A stretch of 64,000 nt of DNA from DATDAH01 sp963845425 (lineage in GTDB: Bacteria; Actinomycetota; Acidimicrobiia; Acidimicrobiales; DATDAH01): contig CAWJSC010000002.1 of NCBI GenBank assembly GCA_963845425.1, positions 317,745-381,744 of the forward strand, in the 5' to 3' direction. The notes under the pieces are model-generated. The model was not told where the DNA came from and made no database searches. It saw only the letters and a list, made by a program, of their open reading frames with translations. Shown one piece after another: positions 61,883-64,000 of the stretch (position 1 is the stretch's first letter; the number at the start of each line of letters is the position of its first letter). The translations under genes and the position numbers were made by a program.

Positions 61883-63138
61883 AGGTGGCGATCATCGGTG
61901 CCGGTTCCGGTGGGCTGAACGCGGCTCGGGCCCTGAAGGGCGCCGACGTCGAGGTCACCCTCATCGACCGGAACAACTTCCACACGTTTCAGCCGCTGCT
62001 CTACCAGGTGGCCACCTCCGGCCTGAACGCCGCCGACGTCGCCCACCCGGTCCGCGGCGTGTTCTGGAAACAGCCCAACGTGACCTTCCGCAACGCCTCG
62101 GTGACCGGGGTGGACTGGGCGGAGCAGGTCCTCACCCTGGACGACGGCGACCCCGTCGCGTTCAACGGGCTGATCGTCGCCGCCGGGGCGGGCACCAACT
62201 ACTTCGGGGTCCCGGGGGCGTCGGAGAACAGCTTCCCGCTCTACTCCCTGGCCGATGCCCTGACACTGCGCAACCACCTGCTCGCCCGGGTCGAGTGGGC
62301 CCACGCCCACCCTGACCAGGCCGACGCCGCGCTGACCTGGGTCATCGTCGGCGGCGGTCCCACCGGCGTCGAGGTCGCTGGGGCCTTGGCCGAGCTGGTC
62401 CACCACGTCCTGCGCAAGGACTTCCCCGACCTCGACCTGGACCGCCGGGCCCGCATCGTTCTGGTCGAGCTCGCCGACCGGCTCCTCACCCCGTTCGACC
62501 CGAAGTTGAGCGCCAACGCCCGTCACAACCTCGAGCAGCGCAACGTCGAGGTCCGGCTGGACCAACAGGTCGAGTCGGTGGCCTCGGACGCCGTGGTGCT
62601 GGCGGGAGGGGAGCGGATCCCGACCGAGACCGTGGTGTGGGCGGCCGGCGTGCGGGCCAACGCGCTGGTCGACGTCCTCGGCCTTGAGCGGGGTCCCGGG
62701 GGGCGGATCGTGGTGGACGAGTCGCTCGCGGTGCCCGGTCACCCCAACGTGTACGCCGTCGGTGACGTCGCCCTCATCCCCGACGGCGACGGCGCAACGT
62801 TGCCCGGCGTGGCCCAGGTGGCGATCCAGTCCGGCCGGCACGCCGCCGGTCAGCTGAAGCGGACCTTCGGTCGAGCGGGTCCCCCGAAGCCGTTCCACTA
62901 CAAGGACAAGGGGATCATGGCCACGATCGGCCGCCGGGCCGCGGTGGCCCAGTTCCCCAACGGCTTCACCCTGAAGGGGACCCTGGGCTGGTGGTCCTGG
63001 TTGGTGCTCCACCTGCTCTACCTGATCGGCTTCCGCAACCGGCTCTCGGTGATGGTCAACTGGACCTGGAACTACTTCACCTGGGACCGCGGTCCCCGCC
63101 TGATCCTCTGGACCGACCGTCCCCGACCGCGGCAGTAA
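61879..63138 (+). CDS. Type II NADH dehydrogenase-like flavoprotein
   Basis: ATG 61879 overlaps the Nei stop (419 aa). FAD motif VAIIGAGSGGLNAARAL at the N-terminus, second Rossmann motif WVIVGGGPTGVEVAGAL near 154-170, VWAAGVRAN and VYAVGDVALIP (FAD-binding). The C-terminal WWSWLVLHLLYLIGFRNRL, then VMVNWTWNYFTWDRGPRLI, is the membrane-associating part of NDH-2. Transfers electrons from NADH to quinone without proton pumping. No cysteine pair typical of disulphide reductases is present. Confidence 0.88.
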   Translation: MKVAIIGAGSGGLNAARALKGADVEVTLIDRNNFHTFQPLLYQVATSGLNAADVAHPVRGVFWKQPNVTFRNASVTGVDWAEQVLTLDDGDPVAFNGLIVAAGAGTNYFGVPGASENSFPLYSLADALTLRNHLLARVEWAHAHPDQADAALTWVIVGGGPTGVEVAGALAELVHHVLRKDFPDLDLDRRARIVLVELADRLLTPFDPKLSANARHNLEQRNVEVRLDQQVESVASDAVVLAGGERIPTETVVWAAGVRANALVDVLGLERGPGGRIVVDESLAVPGHPNVYAVGDVALIPDGDGATLPGVAQVAIQSGRHAAGQLKRTFGRAGPPKPFHYKDKGIMATIGRRAAVAQFPNGFTLKGTLGWWSWLVLHLLYLIGFRNRLSVMVNWTWNYFTWDRGPRLILWTDRPRPRQ

Positions 63139-63147
63139 CGTCCGGGC

Positions 63148-63531
63148 GTGCCTGACGCCGATGAGATCCGAGCCACCGTCCAGCGCTACACCGAGGTGTT
63201 CAGCGCCGGGGACAAGGAGGCCTACGTGGGGCTCTTCGCCGACGACGCCACCCTCGAGGACCCGGTCGGCGGTGAGGTCCACCGGGGCATCGAGGCCATC
63301 CGGACCTTCTGGGACATGACCCGGGAGATGACGCCGGAGATCGAGCTGACCCTCACCGGCCCGGTCCGGGTGGCGGGCCAGGAGGCCGCCTTCCCCGGTG
63401 AGGCCCGCCCCGTCCTCGGCGACGCCCGCACGGCCGTCCCGGTGGTCGACACGCTGGCCTTCGACGACGACGGGAAGATCACCCGGCTACGGGCCTTCTG
63501 GGACTTCGCCGACCTGCGGCCCCTGGACTGA
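63148..63531 (+). CDS. SnoaL/ketosteroid-isomerase-like NTF2 protein
   Basis: 127 aa, GTG start 9 bp after the flavoprotein stop. EIRATVQRYTEVFSAGDKEAYVGLFADDATLEDPVGGEVHRGIEAIRTFW is the canonical SnoaL/KSI opening, and ITRLRAFWDFADLRP the closing strand. The acidic ATLEDP loop contains the Asp that is catalytic in ketosteroid isomerase, so isomerisation of a beta,gamma-enone is possible though unproved. Confidence 0.85.
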   Translation: MPDADEIRATVQRYTEVFSAGDKEAYVGLFADDATLEDPVGGEVHRGIEAIRTFWDMTREMTPEIELTLTGPVRVAGQEAAFPGEARPVLGDARTAVPVVDTLAFDDDGKITRLRAFWDFADLRPLD

Positions 63532-63537
63532 GGCGTC

Positions 63538-63957
63538 GTGGCCGCCGGCTACTCCGGGACACCGCTGGCCAAGAAGCTGGGGATCAAGGCGGGCCATGCC
63601 GTCGCCCTGCTGAAGGCGCCCGACGGGTTCGAGGCGTCCCTCGCCGGCCTGCCCGACGGGGTCACCTTCCGCACCGCGGCTCGGGGCACCAACGACGTGC
63701 TGGTCAGCTTCCACACCCGTCGGGCCGACGTCGAGAAGCGCCTGCCCGCCCTCCTCGCCGCGATGGACGTGGACGGGGGCCTCTGGGTGGCCTGGCCGAA
63801 GAAGGCCTCGGGCGTGACCACCGACATCACCGAGGACACCGTCCGCGAGGTCTGCCTGCCCCTCGGCCTGGTGGACAACAAGGTGTGCGCCATCGACGAC
63901 ACCTGGTCGGGCCTCCGGGTGGTCTGGCGCCGCGAGCTGCGCGACGCGAAACGCTGA
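63538..63957 (+). CDS. DUF3052 protein
   Basis: 139 aa from GTG 63538. GYSGTPLAKKLGIKAGHAVALLKAPDGF, then LWVAWPKKASGVTTDITEDTVRE and GLVDNKVCAIDDTWSGLRVVWR, is the full DUF3052 signature. The family is found mainly in actinobacteria and has no established function. It follows the NTF2-like gene by 6 bp and is the last gene seen; the final 43 bases hold nothing recognisable. Confidence 0.88.
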   Translation: MAAGYSGTPLAKKLGIKAGHAVALLKAPDGFEASLAGLPDGVTFRTAARGTNDVLVSFHTRRADVEKRLPALLAAMDVDGGLWVAWPKKASGVTTDITEDTVREVCLPLGLVDNKVCAIDDTWSGLRVVWRRELRDAKR

Positions 63958-64000
63958 GGGCACGGAGATGGAGCACCGAAACCGAGGCAACCAAGGGGCT

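Overview
This window is dense, very GC-rich DNA. It has frequent GTG starts, several probable leaderless starts (a TAnnnT -10 box about 7 nt before the start codon) and many ATGA or GTGA stop/start overlaps. The gene content (SDRs, cytochrome P450s with a small ferredoxin, a Rieske oxygenase, KstD-like flavoprotein, class III CoA-transferase, TetR and MarR regulators, cyclase-STAND ATPases, DUF1214, DUF3052, Nei-type glycosylase) points to a high-GC actinobacterium, possibly an Acidimicrobiia relative. That placement is inference from gene content; no rRNA or complete tRNA is present.

Layout. 1-6.4 kb: 3' part of a pyruvate-kinase-barrel/ATP-sulfurylase fusion, then two divergent secreted proteins built from propeller-like, PKD, CBM4/9-like and DNRLRE-like modules. 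6.5-13.7 kb: N,N-dimethylformamidase-like protein, an SDR with an internal deletion, an HSL-type esterase, a DUF1214 protein and a TetR/sulfotransferase/SDR operon behind a perfect 9+9 bp inverted repeat whose half-site recurs upstream of the deleted SDR. 13.7-20.8 kb: a short UvrA-like ATPase, a P450 and a cyclase-domain STAND ATPase. 20.9-22.6 kb: RibD/DHFR-fold protein and a RelE/ParE-type toxin-antitoxin pair. 22.9-28.65 kb: SDR and NTF2-like pair, TetR, and a tight P450/SDR/Rieske oxygenase/NTF2-like operon, probably for oxidation of a hydrophobic (cyclic, steroid- or terpenoid-like) substrate.

28.6-35.1 kb is an accessory stretch: transposase remnant, second cyclase-STAND ATPase, antitoxin/PIN toxin, an integrase-core transposase, the 5' half of a tRNA-Arg(CCT), an inverted 5' fragment of a cyclase-STAND gene, and copies of a dispersed intergenic repeat. 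35.1-46.75 kb is a second catabolic region: SDR and MarR, a five-gene overlapping operon (amidohydrolase, M24 peptidase, M24-like protein without most metal ligands, enoyl-CoA hydratase, tandem CaiB CoA-transferase) divergent from a KstD-like dehydrogenase, then ferredoxin and P450.

46.75-57.6 kb: a degenerate antitoxin/PIN locus with a 24-bp perfect palindrome, then a long minus-strand envelope cluster (alkaline-phosphatase-superfamily membrane protein, two HlyD-like adaptors, MacB-like permease and ATPase, a DUF5666-like anchored protein, histidine kinase and response regulator). 57.7-64 kb: secreted hydrolase, Phd/PIN toxin-antitoxin pair, XRE-nucleotidyltransferase pair behind a 20-bp palindrome, Nei glycosylase, NDH-2-like dehydrogenase, NTF2-like protein and DUF3052 protein.

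The least explained features are a same-orientation intergenic repeat with two TGGAACGCG boxes spaced 22 bp apart, found in six places beside accessory genes; the tRNA half/duplicated-promoter/inverted-cyclase junction near 34.5 kb; and the amidohydrolase-M24-M24-like-ECH-CoA-transferase operon.
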